37,055 nt of DNA from Paludisphaera soli (GCF_011064595.1 NZ_JAALJI010000041.1:1-37055); one strand, 5' to 3'; positions 14,925-23,562 are shown, counted from the stretch's first letter. Program-made: numbers and translations. Notes: generated by a model not told the origin, from the sequence alone.

Positions 14925-15260
14925 GGCCTGCCCCCGGCCCCGGCCGGATTGGGTTCGTTCGCGCCGCCGGAAAACGAACCCATCGGCTGCAAAGTCTTTC
15001 TCGAAAAGTCTTTAAGATCGGTTTTCGTGCCCGGAAATTGGGTTCGTTCGGCGCGCTTCGCGGGTGTTTTTCGTCGCGGCCGCGGCGAGTACGCCGTATC
15101 GCCGCAGGGGCTCGCCGCGTCCCGCGCGTAGCGGTCCCTCCTGTTGACGATGGTCCGGATCGCCCGGTCCGAGAACGAATTCCTCGAATGGATCGGCGTT
15201 TGCAGGGCGAGGGTGGGAAGGCCCGACCCGCGACGGCGACCCCCACCGAGGACCCTGCTC
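14925..15260. other. Intergenic region with TTGGGTTCGTTCG repeats
   Basis: A 336-bp gap with no supportable gene. Its first half holds the paired repeat annotated at 14949-15050. The rest (15051-15260) has no feature I can support apart from the ribosome site of the DJ-1 gene. Confidence 0.5.
14949..15050. repeat. Intergenic repeat: two TTGGGTTCGTTCG copies, one forming a hairpin
   Basis: TTGGGTTCGTTCG occurs at 14949-14961 and again at 15038-15050. Between them AACGAACCCA (14973-14982) is the exact reverse complement of TGGGTTCGTT (14950-14959), giving a 10-bp stem with a 13-nt loop. The segment between is A/T-richer (AAAGTCTTT, GAAAAGTCTTTAAG). It looks like a dispersed intergenic element rather than a gene. 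No T-run follows the stem, so a classical terminator is not supported. Confidence 0.6.
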
Positions 15261-15962
15261 ATGGCCGCGACCAACCGAATCCTGGCAATCGTGACGAGCG
15301 CCGACGAGTATGAGAAGGCCGGCTACCGGACGGGCCTCTGGCTCGGCGAGCTGACCCACTTCACCGACGTGTTGGAGGAGGCCGGCTATACGGTCGACGT
15401 CGCCAGCCCGAAGGGGGGCAAGGTGCCGCTCGACCCGGAGAGCCTGGCCCAGGCAGTCCTGGCCCAGGGGGGGACGCTGGAGCGGTACCAGGACCGGGCC
15501 TACATGGACCGGCTCGACCGGTCGCTGAGCCTCGCCGAGGTCGACCCCGCGCGTTACGACGCGATCTACCTGACAGGCGGCCACGGCACCATGTTCGACT
15601 TCCCGGACTCGCCCGAGCTGCAAAGGCTCGTCGCCGCGTTCCACGAGGCCGGCAAGGTCGTCTCGGCCGTCTGCCACGGGCCGGGGGGCCTGCTCAACGT
15701 CAGGCTTGCCGACGGCTCGCTCCTCCTCGCCGGCCGCAAGGCGACGGGCTTCTCCTGGAACGAGGAGGCCAAGGTCCAGCGCCAGGAGGTCGTCCCGTTC
15801 AACCTCGAGGAAGAACTCCAGAGCCGGGGGGCGGAGTACTCCAAGGCCTGGTTCGCCCTCGCCAGCCACGTCGTCGAGGACGACCGCCTCATCACCGGCC
15901 AGAACCCCGCCAGCGCCGAGGGGGTCGGCCACGCCGTCCTGAAGCGGCTCCAGGCGGGCTGA
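15261..15962 (+). CDS. DJ-1/PfpI family protein (type 1 glutamine amidotransferase-like)
   Basis: Predicted member of the DJ-1/PfpI/Hsp31-like superfamily, whose members include glyoxalases, chaperones and deglycase-like proteins. The 233-residue product starts at ATG 15261 (GAGGA 9 nt upstream); the longer frame from 15144 crosses the repeat-containing leader and is rejected. Seen: Glu30 in LWLGELTHF, VDVASPKGGKVPLDP at about 45-59, GGHGTMFDF at 106-114, and the nucleophile elbow AVCHGPGG with Cys138 and His139. This Cys-His-Glu set is the normal catalytic arrangement. Role likely in carbonyl or redox stress; the exact reaction cannot be read from sequence. Confidence 0.9.
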   Translation: MAATNRILAIVTSADEYEKAGYRTGLWLGELTHFTDVLEEAGYTVDVASPKGGKVPLDPESLAQAVLAQGGTLERYQDRAYMDRLDRSLSLAEVDPARYDAIYLTGGHGTMFDFPDSPELQRLVAAFHEAGKVVSAVCHGPGGLLNVRLADGSLLLAGRKATGFSWNEEAKVQRQEVVPFNLEEELQSRGAEYSKAWFALASHVVEDDRLITGQNPASAEGVGHAVLKRLQAG

Positions 15963-15972
15963 GCCCGCGACG

Positions 15973-16884
15973 TCATTCCCGCACCAGGCGGCCTCGGAAA
16001 AAGTTCAGGGTCAGTCGGATCGCCTCGGGGACGGATGAAAAGTGATCGCCCGGCAGCTCGACCGCCTCGACGTCGAGCCCCGCCCGCGTCGCCAGGATCG
16101 CCGTACGTCGGGTCGCGCCCTGGACCCAGAACTCGTCCTCGCCGCAGTACAGGCGTACCGGATTCTGGAAGCTCGTGGCATAGGCGACGGCGGATCGGAG
16201 CCGCATCTCCGGCGGTGACGAAACGTCGAAGGGGGGCGACGTCCGGCTGACGGCGAGATAGACGCCCAGGTCCGGCGAGCCCGAGTACGACGCCGCGGCC
16301 CGGAACCGGGACGACGTCATCGCGGCGAGCAGGGCCAGGGTCCCGCCGACGCTGTGGCCGGCGAGGAACACGTTCTTCGGGTCGACGTCCGGTGCCGCGG
16401 CCAGGACCTCGGCCGCCGCCAAGACGTCGTCGACCTCGTCGTAAAACAGCGAGAAGTCCCCCGCCTGGCCGTTCTCCCCGCGCAGGACGGGCGTCATCAC
16501 GACGTAACCCGCCTCCCGGAAAGGGCGGCTCATCTCCCAGTGCCCCTCCCCAAACCGGAACCCGCCGTGGAGGAAGAGCACGGCCGGGCTCCTCGTCCCC
16601 GAGGGCGAGGGGAGGCTCCGAAAGGCCGTCAAGCGACGCCCGCCCGAGGCATATTCGACCGCCCGGGCGCCGGCCGGAGGAGCCAGCCCCTCTCCCGACG
16701 AGGACGGCGAGGGCCCGCGCCGGAGCAGCCGGGTCGCGAAGCCTGACCGAGCGCGGGCGTAGTCCTCGGCTTGGAGTTCGAGCCCCGGCGTCGCGCGGGG
16801 GACGTCGAGGGCGCCGTCGCCCGCCCCACCGCAACCGAGACCGAGCGACGCGACGAAGGCGAGGGCCAGGGCGTGATGACGCAT
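15973..16884 (-). CDS. Lipoprotein alpha/beta hydrolase (prolyl oligopeptidase/dienelactone hydrolase-like)
   Basis: Predicted exported, lipid-anchored serine hydrolase of 303 residues. The N-terminus is a lipoprotein signal peptide with the lipobox LGLGC, Cys18 being the lipidated residue. The alpha/beta hydrolase triad is visible: oxyanion motif LHGGFRFG at about 105-112, nucleophile Ser178 in AGHSVGG, Asp250 in YCGEDEFW, and His281 in PGDHFSS. The ATG at 16884 is preceded by GAGGAGAG about 11 nt upstream. A TACANNTGTA-like box lies 42 bp upstream (16926-16935). It follows the GH172 gene on the same strand with a 244-bp gap, so separate transcription is likely. Substrate unknown. Confidence 0.88.
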   Translation of the reverse strand: MRHHALALAFVASLGLGCGGAGDGALDVPRATPGLELQAEDYARARSGFATRLLRRGPSPSSSGEGLAPPAGARAVEYASGGRRLTAFRSLPSPSGTRSPAVLFLHGGFRFGEGHWEMSRPFREAGYVVMTPVLRGENGQAGDFSLFYDEVDDVLAAAEVLAAAPDVDPKNVFLAGHSVGGTLALLAAMTSSRFRAAASYSGSPDLGVYLAVSRTSPPFDVSSPPEMRLRSAVAYATSFQNPVRLYCGEDEFWVQGATRRTAILATRAGLDVEAVELPGDHFSSVPEAIRLTLNFFRGRLVRE

Positions 16885-16925
16885 GGTCGGCGATCTCTCC
16901 TCGGATCCGTCCCCGGACGCATCTT

Positions 16926-16935
16926 GACAAATGTA
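16926..16935 (-). promoter_or_regulatory. Candidate BlaI/CopY-type operator, one mismatch
   Basis: On the minus strand TACATTTGTC lies 42-51 bp upstream of the lipoprotein hydrolase start, matching the TACANNTGTA cop-box/BlaI-like pattern in 7 of 8 fixed positions (core ACA-TT-TGT). A perfect copy precedes the DUF1559 gene at 19497. The binding protein is not in this window. Confidence 0.4.
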
Positions 16936-17128
16936 AGATTGGGCCGCAATCCCGGCCAGGAGCCGAAGTCACGAACCGGGCGAGACCCGAGGAAGGCGGA
17001 CGAGGACCGTGCAAGGCTCTGTGTCGCTGGCGGCCTCGACCCGCCGTCGCGGCGCTTCTGGATGAGCCGGCACCGGCGGTCGCCCCGGAATGACCGTGGC
17101 ACGCGGGCGGGGGCGATCGCCCGCCTTG

Positions 17129-19318
17129 TCATCGCGGCGGCGTGAGCCTCGGCGTCACGACGCTGTAGGCCGTGTAACGGATCTCGCTCCAGGCGAGGTC
17201 CGGCAGCGGGCGGCCGGGGAGCAGCGGACGCGGGACGGGCGTGAAGCGGATGCGGACCCGGATCGCCGACCGGCCCTCGGTGAGGTCGCGGGGGATCGAA
17301 AACTCGTCGTCGCGGAAGCGCCGGTTGGAGGTCTGCACGAGGGGCTCGGGCGGGCCCAGCTCGGCCTTGGGGTTGGAGTAGTAGCAGGTGTTCGAGCCGG
17401 CCAGGTTCCAAACGCCGGCGCTTCGCCAGGGGCTGACCGCGCCGTCGGGGCCGACGTCGGCCACGTCGACCTCGGCTCGCTGATTCGGGTAGGCGTAGTC
17501 GAGCGTCCGGCGGAGCAGGACGCCGACGTTCGACGGATCGAGCTTGAGGGTGAATTCCGAAGTCCCCGTCGTCGTCCGGCCGCGCTCGGCGTGGGCGGGG
17601 AAGATCTCCCGTCCCCGGAGATGGTCGACGCCGCGCTCGTAGCGCGAGACGATCTCGACGGGGGCCGAGGCGTCGGGCGATCGGTAGTCGTGGGCCTGCT
17701 CGCTGACCTCGTCGCCGATCTCCAGCACGTCGGTCGGGATGAGCGACGGCGCGGGGAGGCCGTACCAGTAGGCGACGGTCTCGTAGTGCTGGGTCGACTC
17801 GTTCGTGCCGCCGTGTTCCAGGGTGATGCGGGCGTTCCGGCCGAAGGGCATGAGGTCGGCCAGCAGGAACCGGTAGGCCGATTCGATCCGGTCCTCGTCC
17901 GACACGGCGGATTTGGCGTCCTTCGCGCCGACGGGGTGGCCCGCGAACGGCAGAGTCATGTTGCGACCGCCCCAGTAATCGCCGCCGCCGCCCCACTCCT
18001 CGGTGCCCGTGCCGTAGGCCTGCGGCGACTTCGCGTCGTCGAAATAGAAGCGCGGATCGCCCTCCAGGGTCGTCAGGTCGGCTTCGTGCGAGAAGATGAA
18101 CGAGGTGCCGACGAACGAGCCCGACCAGTCGCCGCCGCCTTCGACCTTCGTGGTGTCCAGGAGCGACAGGTCCTCGCCGGGCGTCGGCGACGGGTGGTCG
18201 ACGTACGAGGCGTGGAAGTAGCCGACGTGGTTCGGCGGCCCGTCGTAAGGCTCGCGGCGGATCGACCAGCGGACGTCGACGGGTTCGGCGTCGTCCGTCC
18301 CGACCAGTTCGAACCGGGCCGACCGGAAGTAGGGCATCGGGAAGTAGCAGGCGAGGTGCACGCGGTCGGCGTCATACCGGACGTTCACCGGGAACGCCTT
18401 GACGAGGTGCTCCTTGCCCTCGCGGTTGAAGAGCGTCCCGGTGCCGAAGAAGAGGGCGACGGGCGCGTCGATCGAGGCGTCCGGCCGGCCGTCCCAGGTG
18501 ACGCGGAGCCGGGCCCGGCCGAACGCCGGGGCCGAGGCCTTCGGCGCCGAGAACTCCACCACGCGAATCGTCGCAGGGGCCGATTCGATCGTCGCGATCT
18601 CGACCGCCCGCCCCTCGACCCGGACCTCGCCCCGCTCCTCGGCCAGCTCCAGGCCGGCCGTGAGGTCGGTCCCGGCGCGGTCGATCAGGGCGAGGACGGC
18701 CGGGTCCGGCGCCGACGCGCCGTCCCAGGGCGCGAGAGTCCGCGACAGCCGCGAGCCTCGGGGATAAAGGTGGTAGATATAATAACCCGTCCCGTAGTGC
18801 GTCCGGCCGTACCCCATGCGGAACGATCGGTCGAACGCGATCGGCACCCACGAGAGGTCCGCCCCCTTGGTGTCGGGCCAGGTCCAGGCCAGGGGCTTCG
18901 GGAAGGCCGCCTCGGGGAGGAAGACCGAGCCCGGAGTGGGGTGGTCCGGGTCGGCCGTGCTGGTCTCGCGGACGACGTGCGGCTTGCCGTCGACCTCGAA
19001 CGTCCAGGGGCTGCCGTGCCAGTGGTTGAACCGCGCGAAATACAGGGCTCCCCGCCCCTCGACGTCGAGCGAGACGTTCAGGTCTTCCCGCTCCTGATAG
19101 AGGAAGTGCGAAGCGTCCGCCCCCTCGTTCCCGCCCGTCCGGTCGTACGTGCTCCGCATGTAAGCTCGGATACCGATGCGCTGCAACGGCCACTGGTCCC
19201 AGCGCAGGTAGGCGTCGGCCCCGACCGGGATCGTCGGCGGCTCGTCCGCTCGGCCGGTGCCGAGCGACCCGATTTCGACCGCGAGCACGAACGCAGCCAC
19301 GAGCCTGCAACCGCCCAT
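17129..19318 (-). CDS. DUF2961/GH172 family secreted glycoside hydrolase-like protein
   Basis: Predicted exported carbohydrate-active protein; GH172 members include difructose-anhydride and arabinofuranoside-active enzymes. The 729-residue product starts at ATG 19318, fixed by GGAGG 6 nt upstream. The first 24 residues form a signal peptide (GGCRLVAAFVLAVEIGSLGT, then GRADEPP). The family-type N-terminal motif RTGGNEGADASHFL and FARFNHWHGSPWTFEVDG are present, followed by GTGYYIYHLYPRG and a second jelly-roll half containing GTGTEEWGGGGDYWGG and RITLEHGGTNEST. A single-chain two-domain architecture is normal for the family. Substrate unknown; probably degrades environmental or surface polysaccharide. 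Located between the hydrolase and the divergent DUF1559 gene. Confidence 0.88.
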   Translation of the reverse strand: MGGCRLVAAFVLAVEIGSLGTGRADEPPTIPVGADAYLRWDQWPLQRIGIRAYMRSTYDRTGGNEGADASHFLYQEREDLNVSLDVEGRGALYFARFNHWHGSPWTFEVDGKPHVVRETSTADPDHPTPGSVFLPEAAFPKPLAWTWPDTKGADLSWVPIAFDRSFRMGYGRTHYGTGYYIYHLYPRGSRLSRTLAPWDGASAPDPAVLALIDRAGTDLTAGLELAEERGEVRVEGRAVEIATIESAPATIRVVEFSAPKASAPAFGRARLRVTWDGRPDASIDAPVALFFGTGTLFNREGKEHLVKAFPVNVRYDADRVHLACYFPMPYFRSARFELVGTDDAEPVDVRWSIRREPYDGPPNHVGYFHASYVDHPSPTPGEDLSLLDTTKVEGGGDWSGSFVGTSFIFSHEADLTTLEGDPRFYFDDAKSPQAYGTGTEEWGGGGDYWGGRNMTLPFAGHPVGAKDAKSAVSDEDRIESAYRFLLADLMPFGRNARITLEHGGTNESTQHYETVAYWYGLPAPSLIPTDVLEIGDEVSEQAHDYRSPDASAPVEIVSRYERGVDHLRGREIFPAHAERGRTTTGTSEFTLKLDPSNVGVLLRRTLDYAYPNQRAEVDVADVGPDGAVSPWRSAGVWNLAGSNTCYYSNPKAELGPPEPLVQTSNRRFRDDEFSIPRDLTEGRSAIRVRIRFTPVPRPLLPGRPLPDLAWSEIRYTAYSVVTPRLTPPR

Positions 19319-19496
19319 CGTCGACCTCCGCTTGCGCCTCGATCCCGGACCCCGGACCACCGTACTCGGCTCGCCGAGGCCTCGCAAGGCTCCCGACGGC
19401 TTCGAAGGCGAACGACCTGAAGAAGCATGACCGGCGGCGGACCGATGATGACCTGCGGGCGTTGCTCGGCGACGTCATCGGGTTGATCGCTCGTCT

Positions 19497-19506
19497 TACA
19501 TCTGTA
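19497..19506 (+). promoter_or_regulatory. TACANNTGTA box (BlaI/CopY-type operator candidate)
   Basis: TACATCTGTA is an exact match to TACANNTGTA and sits 49 bp before the DUF1559 start, in an A/T-rich patch followed by GAATAAACG. CopY and BlaI/MecI repressors bind sites of this form. The region is divergent, so it could also affect the GH172 gene. Confidence 0.5.
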
Positions 19507-19554
19507 GAATAAACGAACTGGCCCCTGGACCTGTGCCATGAATTGGAGGGGATG

Positions 19555-20505
19555 ATGGGCGACCTCGTCAGGGCCGACGGCGGCCGGCGTCGCGCGATCA
19601 CTCTGATCGAGATGATGGTCGTCGTCGCGATCCTCGCCCTGCTGATGGCGCTGGCGATGCCGGCGGTCCTGGCCGCGCGAGAGGCGGCTCGGCGGGCGCA
19701 ATGTCAGGGGCATCTCAAGCAGCTCGTGCTGGGCCAGCACCTTTATCATGATGCCTGGACCGCCTTCCCGCCGGGCTACCTGGGCCGGACGATCGAAGGG
19801 GCCGAGACCGGCCCCGGATGGGCCTGGGGGGCCTTGTCCTTGCCGTTCCTGGAGCAATCGGCCCTGTACGGCGGGTTGAACATGGAACATTCGGTGGAGG
19901 CGCCAGAGTCGCAAACCGTGAGGTCGACGACGCTCGCCGTCTTCCTCTGCCCGAGCGAATTCCGCACCGGCCCGGCGGCATATCACGCCGGCCGAGCGGT
20001 CCCGGGTTTGCCTGCGGACCTGGCCGCTGCGCAATACGTCGGCTGCGGCGGCTCGGGGCCGGAGGGGGGGCCGGCATCGGACGAAGTCGACGGCGTCTTC
20101 GCCCGCGACGCTTCGCGGCGGATGTTCGACGTCATCGACGGCACGTCCAACACGCTGATGATCGGCGAGCGGTCCCGAGGCCTCTCCGACGCGACCTGGG
20201 CCGGCGTCGTCCCGGACGGAGTCGTCACCGGAGCGCGACACGGGACGGACCCGTCCTGGCCGTCGCCGTCCGTCGGCGGCGTCTTCGGCATGGTGCTGGG
20301 CTTCGCCCGTCCGCCTCGGGGGGCGACGGCGCCGATCCTCGTCCTGGACTCGAATCAGGCCGGGCACGACGCGTTCCGCGGGATCCACCCCGGCGGCGTG
20401 AATTTCGCCCTCTGCGACGGCTCCGTGCGATTCCTCCGGAATACGACCCGTCCTGAACTCTTGCGTCGACTCGCGACGCACCGCGCCGGAGATTTCGCCT
20501 ACTGA
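19555..20505 (+). CDS. DUF1559 domain protein with type IV pilin-like N-terminus
   Basis: Planctomycete-specific pseudopilin-like protein, exported and probably surface or periplasmic. From ATG 19555 (GGAGGGG ending 4 nt upstream) it has 316 residues; the adjacent ATG 19552 is nearly as good. The N-terminal class III signal is RRAITLIEMMVVVAILALLM, with Ala instead of the usual Gly before the cleavage point and the conserved Glu five residues later. Then come AAREAARRAQCQGHLKQLVL and FPPGY, typical of the family, and FRGIHPGGVNFALCDGSVRF near the end, the H-X9-DG motif. Role unknown; these proteins occur in large paralogous sets in planctomycetes. A TACANNTGTA box lies just upstream. Confidence 0.92.
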   Translation: MGDLVRADGGRRRAITLIEMMVVVAILALLMALAMPAVLAAREAARRAQCQGHLKQLVLGQHLYHDAWTAFPPGYLGRTIEGAETGPGWAWGALSLPFLEQSALYGGLNMEHSVEAPESQTVRSTTLAVFLCPSEFRTGPAAYHAGRAVPGLPADLAAAQYVGCGGSGPEGGPASDEVDGVFARDASRRMFDVIDGTSNTLMIGERSRGLSDATWAGVVPDGVVTGARHGTDPSWPSPSVGGVFGMVLGFARPPRGATAPILVLDSNQAGHDAFRGIHPGGVNFALCDGSVRFLRNTTRPELLRRLATHRAGDFAY

Positions 20506-21073
20506 CGCCGGTCGCCTTCGGAGCATGGCGATCGCATGCGGGGCGCGTCGATCGAGAGCCTCGGCTCGCGCTCGGCCCTCGAAGCGGAAGGGACGAGGTC
20601 CCAGGATGGTCGCCTTCGGCCGGTCTCGTGGCGGGGGAGGATCGGTGACCGCCCCGTCCGATGAGGCACCATGAAGCACCCGTGCCGTCCCGCAGACGGA
20701 CTGCTGCAGGTCGTTGGGGTCGGCTCGAGCGCGGCGTCCCAGGGTGGGCGTCCCACCCCCGGGGATCGCTGGTGGACTCGTCACGCGCATAGAATCCTCT
20801 TGCATCCGGGGCGAGAGACCGGCGGGCCCGGTGGTCGAGGTCGAGACGGACGCGCCTTGGTACGACCTCGTCGTCGACAACCCGGATGTTCCCGAACAGG
20901 AGATCCCGCCCCGGATGCCGCAACTCCCTGACGGGCGCCTGAACAGCCGGGGCTGCGGTCGAGGGCGATCGCTCCGGCCCCGCCCCCGACCTGTCCACGG
21001 GAGCCCTCGTGCGGCCTCCGTTGCGAGAATTACCTCGGCGTGGACTTCCGACGAGACTGGGGAGGGGCGCCGC
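20506..21073. other. Intergenic region between DUF1559 gene and trpA
   Basis: A 568-bp gap between convergent genes. Several long frames cross it in both directions, but none has a convincing start or recognisable motif, so I call no gene. The only clear structure is a compact hairpin at 20742-20758. A degraded gene cannot be excluded. Confidence 0.4.
20742..20758. repeat. Small perfect hairpin GGGTGGG-CGT-CCCACCC
   Basis: A perfect 7-bp stem with a 3-nt loop, GGGTGGG CGT CCCACCC. It lies in the gap between two converging genes and could be a bidirectional transcription stop or a short dispersed repeat, but there is no T-run on either side. Confidence 0.45.
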
Positions 21074-21901
21074 TCAGTTCGCGGGGCCGCCCAACGCCTC
21101 GGACAGCGATCCGATGAAGTCGCCGACTTCCTTCACGACGTCGGCGCGGGGGCGGTTGGCGGCGTCGGCGAGGCGGCGGACGAGGGCGGAGCCGACGATG
21201 AGGCCGTCGGCGACCGAGGCCAGCTCGTGGACCTGCTCGGGCGAGCCGATGCCGAAGCCAATGCAGATCGGCAGGTCGGTCTGCGTCCGCAGCCAGGCGA
21301 CGTTCTCCTTCAGGTCCTCGGGCAGGGCCTTGCGCTCGCCGGTGATGCCGGCGACGGAGACGTAGTAGATGAAGCCCGTGGTCAGTCGGGCGATCTCGAC
21401 CGCCCGAGCGCGGGGAGTGGTCGGCGTGATGAGCTGGATCAGCTTGAGGTCGCGCTGGGTCGCCTTCTCCTGGAGCCGGGCCGATTCCTCGACGGGGAGG
21501 TCGGGGACGATCAGGCCGTCGAGGCCCGCCGTGGCGGCGTCGTTCAAGTAGCGCTCGACGCCCATGCGGTTGACGATCGAGTACGAGACCATCGAGATCA
21601 AGGGGGTCTCGCGGACCGCCTCGTCCCCCTCGGCCCGCAGGGTGCGGAGCGTCTGGAAGATGTGGCCTACCCGGACGCCCTGGGTGAGCGCGCGGTGGTA
21701 GCTCGCGGCGATGACCGGGCCGTCGGCGACGGGGTCGGAGTACGGGATGCCGATCTCCAGCAGGTCGGCCCCCCGGCGCACCAACTCCTGGATCAGGACG
21801 GCCGTCGTCGCCAGGTCGGGGTCGCCGGCGGTGAGGAACGGCATGAGGGCCCGCCGGTTCTCGGCTTTGAGGCGGGCGAAGAGGGCGTCGATGCGGTTCA
21901 T
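21074..21901 (-). CDS. trpA: Tryptophan synthase alpha subunit
   Basis: Cleaves indole-3-glycerol phosphate to indole and glyceraldehyde-3-phosphate, passing indole to the beta subunit. The 275-residue product has the normal length. Catalytic Glu49 and Asp60 fall at their canonical numbers in LLEIGIPYSDPVADGP; RALMPFLTAGDPD at the N-terminus, PDLPVEES, and YYVSVAGITG with the phosphate-binding GFGIGSPEQ are all present. Start ATG 21901. It lies downstream of trpB on the same strand, but 422 bp of repeat-rich DNA separates them, whereas trpB and trpA are usually adjacent or overlapping. Confidence 0.96.
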   Translation of the reverse strand: MNRIDALFARLKAENRRALMPFLTAGDPDLATTAVLIQELVRRGADLLEIGIPYSDPVADGPVIAASYHRALTQGVRVGHIFQTLRTLRAEGDEAVRETPLISMVSYSIVNRMGVERYLNDAATAGLDGLIVPDLPVEESARLQEKATQRDLKLIQLITPTTPRARAVEIARLTTGFIYYVSVAGITGERKALPEDLKENVAWLRTQTDLPICIGFGIGSPEQVHELASVADGLIVGSALVRRLADAANRPRADVVKEVGDFIGSLSEALGGPAN

Positions 21902-22065
21902 GATGGAGGGGCCGGCGGCAGCGCGAGGCGGCCCGTCTCGTTCCGATGGATCGCTCGCCTGGGGGGAAGACGGGCGAGTCCCCCCTCGCGAAGCCGGCCG
22001 ACGAACCGCGTCGGCGCGACGTTTCTTGGATGTACCTTATCACGAACCGGGCCGAGGTGGGCGGT

Positions 22066-22120
22066 CCTTCCTTCCCCCCCGGGTGGGGGAAGGTGGCCCG
22101 TCAGGGCCGGATGAGGGGGA
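22066..22120 (-). repeat. Palindromic intergenic repeat, copy 1 (inverted)
   Basis: CCTTCCTTCCCCCC followed by GGGTGGGGGAAGGTGGCCC and GGGCCGGATGAGGGGGA. Its reverse complement reads CCCTCATCCGGCCC...GGGCCACCTTCCCCC, matching copies 2 and 3. Confidence 0.65.
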
Positions 22121-22163
22121 CCATCAAGGAGGACTTCGCGGATGAGCGACGGCTTCTTGGAGC

Positions 22164-22211
22164 GCCCCCCTCATCCGGCCTTCGGCCACCTTCTCCCACG
22201 AGGGGAGAAGG
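22164..22211 (+). repeat. Palindromic intergenic repeat, copy 2
   Basis: CCCCTCATCCGGCCTTCGGCC then ACCTTCTCCC and GGGGAGAAGG. It contains two nested dyads, GGCC-TTC-GGCC and CTTCTCCC/GGGGAGAAG, and is inverted relative to copy 1, so copies 1 and 2 could pair with each other. Confidence 0.65.
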
Positions 22212-22265
22212 ACGATTCGCGACGGCCGCCCACCTGTTTCTCCGACGGCCTTCGTGCTGGTCTTC

Positions 22266-22312
22266 GCCCTCACCCGGCCCTTCGGGCCACCTTCCCCCGC
22301 CAGGGGGGAAGG
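22266..22312 (+). repeat. Palindromic intergenic repeat, copy 3
   Basis: GCCCTCACCCGGCCC-TTC-GGGCC then ACCTTCCCCC and GGGGGGAAGG. Same orientation and architecture as copy 2. It ends 11 bp from the trpB stop codon, so it may act as a trpB transcript end or stabilising structure. Confidence 0.65.
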
Positions 22313-22323
22313 CTGTCGAGGTC

Positions 22324-23562
22324 TCAGCCCAGGGGCTCGCCGCGGAGGCGGGCGACCTCGTAGGCGTCCTTGTCTCCCCGGCCGGAGAGGCAGGCGATGA
22401 GGACCTTGCCGGCACCGAGGCGGCGGGCCTCCTTGAAGGCCTGGGCGATGGCGTGGCTCGATTCGAGGGCGGGGAGGATGCCCTCCTGGCGGGCGGCCTC
22501 GCCGTAGGCGGCCAGGGCCTCGGCGTCGGTGACGCTCTCGTAGCGGACGCGGCCGCAGTCCTTCCAGAAGGCGTGCTCGGGGCCGACGCCGGGGTAGTCC
22601 AGGCCGGCGGAGATCGAGTGCACGTCCTGGGTCTGGCCGTCGTCGTCCTGGAGGACGTAGCTGAAGCTGCCGTGCAGCACCCCCGGCTTCCCCTGGGTCA
22701 GGCTCGACGCGTGGTCGCCGGCCTTGCCCCCCCGGCCGCCGGCCTCGGCGCCGACCAGCTCGACCTCGGCGTCGCCGATGAACGGGTAGAAGATCCCCGC
22801 CGCGTTGGACCCGCCGCCGACGCAGGCGACCACGGCGTCCGGCAGGCGGTCGACCTTCTCCAGGATCTGGGCGCGGGCCTCGCGGCCGATAACCGACTGG
22901 AAGTCGCGGACGATCATCGGGAACGGGTGCGGGCCGACGACGCTGCCGATCGTGTAGTGCGTCTCCTTCGACGAGCCCATCCAGTCGCGGAAGGCCTCGT
23001 TGGTGGCGTCGCGCAGGGTCTTCGACCCGCTGGCGACCGGCACGACGGTCGCGCCCATCGTCCGCATGTTGAAGACGTTGAGCTTCTGGCGGCGGATGTC
23101 CTCCTCGCCCATGTAGACCGTGCAGGAGATGCCGAACAGGGCGCACGCGGTGGCCGTGGCGACGCCGTGCTGCCCCGCGCCGGTCTCGGCGATGACCCGC
23201 TTCTTGCCCATCCGCCGGGCGATCATCACCTGGCCGATGGCGTTGTTGATCTTGTGCGCGCCGGTGTGGTTCAGGTCCTCGCGCTTGAGGTAGATGTCGG
23301 CCCCGCCGGCGAACTTCGAGAGCCGGTCGGCCCGGTAGAGCGGCGAGGGGCGGCCGACGTAGTCCTTCCAGTAGTACTCCAGCTCGCGGACGAACTCGGG
23401 GTCGGCCCTGGCCTCCTCGTACGCCTCGGAGAGCTGGTTGAGGGCGTCCATCAGCGTCTCGGGCACGAACCGCCCGCCGAACGCGCCGAAGCGGCCGAGG
23501 GTGTCGGGTGTCTGGGGGATCGTCGGGGTCGCGGACGATTCGGTCGATGCGGGCTGGGTCAT
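22324..23562 (-). CDS. trpB: Tryptophan synthase beta subunit
   Basis: PLP enzyme condensing indole with serine to give tryptophan. The 412-residue product has normal length plus a short Thr/Ser/Pro N-terminal extension. Lys104 in [12 protein letters not shown] binds [15 protein letters not shown] holds the catalytic glutamate; the phosphate-binding loop is [23 protein letters not shown] and LSGRGDKD near the C-terminus are typical of the TrpB1 class. ATG 23562 is preceded by AAGGAT 9 nt upstream. A 280-bp divergent region separates it from the AsmA-like gene. Confidence 0.97.
   Translation of the reverse strand: MTQPASTESSATPTIPQTPDTLGRFGAFGGRFVPETLMDALNQLSEAYEEARADPEFVRELEYYWKDYVGRPSPLYRADRLSKFAGGADIYLKREDLNHTGAHKINNAIGQVMIARRMGKKRVIAETGAGQHGVATATACALFGISCTVYMGEEDIRRQKLNVFNMRTMGATVVPVASGSKTLRDATNEAFRDWMGSSKETHYTIGSVVGPHPFPMIVRDFQSVIGREARAQILEKVDRLPDAVVACVGGGSNAAGIFYPFIGDAEVELVGAEAGGRGGKAGDHASSLTQGKPGVLHGSFSYVLQDDDGQTQDVHSISAGLDYPGVGPEHAFWKDCGRVRYESVTDAEALAAYGEAARQEGILPALESSHAIAQAFKEARRLGAGKVLIACLSGRGDKDAYEVARLRGEPLG

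Larger units (their letters stand above)
21902..22323. other. trpB-trpA spacer loaded with palindromic repeats
   Basis: A 422-bp gap with no gene. It holds three copies of one palindromic repeat (22066-22120, 22164-22211, 22266-22312), the first inverted relative to the other two. Frames through the repeats give HPAFGHLLP-type translations, a common artefact of this kind of element. Between start of trpA and the first copy (21902-22065) I see nothing distinctive. Confidence 0.6.

Noticed and set aside
16629-17996. Minus-strand 455-codon frame across the hydrolase and GH172 genes
   Set aside because: Out of phase with both motif-bearing genes and Arg/Pro-rich throughout.
17090-19420. 776-codon plus-strand frame
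   Set aside because: Antisense shadow of the GH172 gene, which has a signal peptide, ribosome site and family motifs.
20225-20998. Minus-strand frame in the DUF1559-trpA gap
   Set aside because: No start-site support, no recognisable motif, and it overlaps the DUF1559 C-terminus antisense.
22142-22363. Small plus-strand ORF in the trpB-trpA spacer
   Set aside because: It is the translation of the palindromic repeats (HPAFGHLLP, HPALRATFP), a known kind of artefact.
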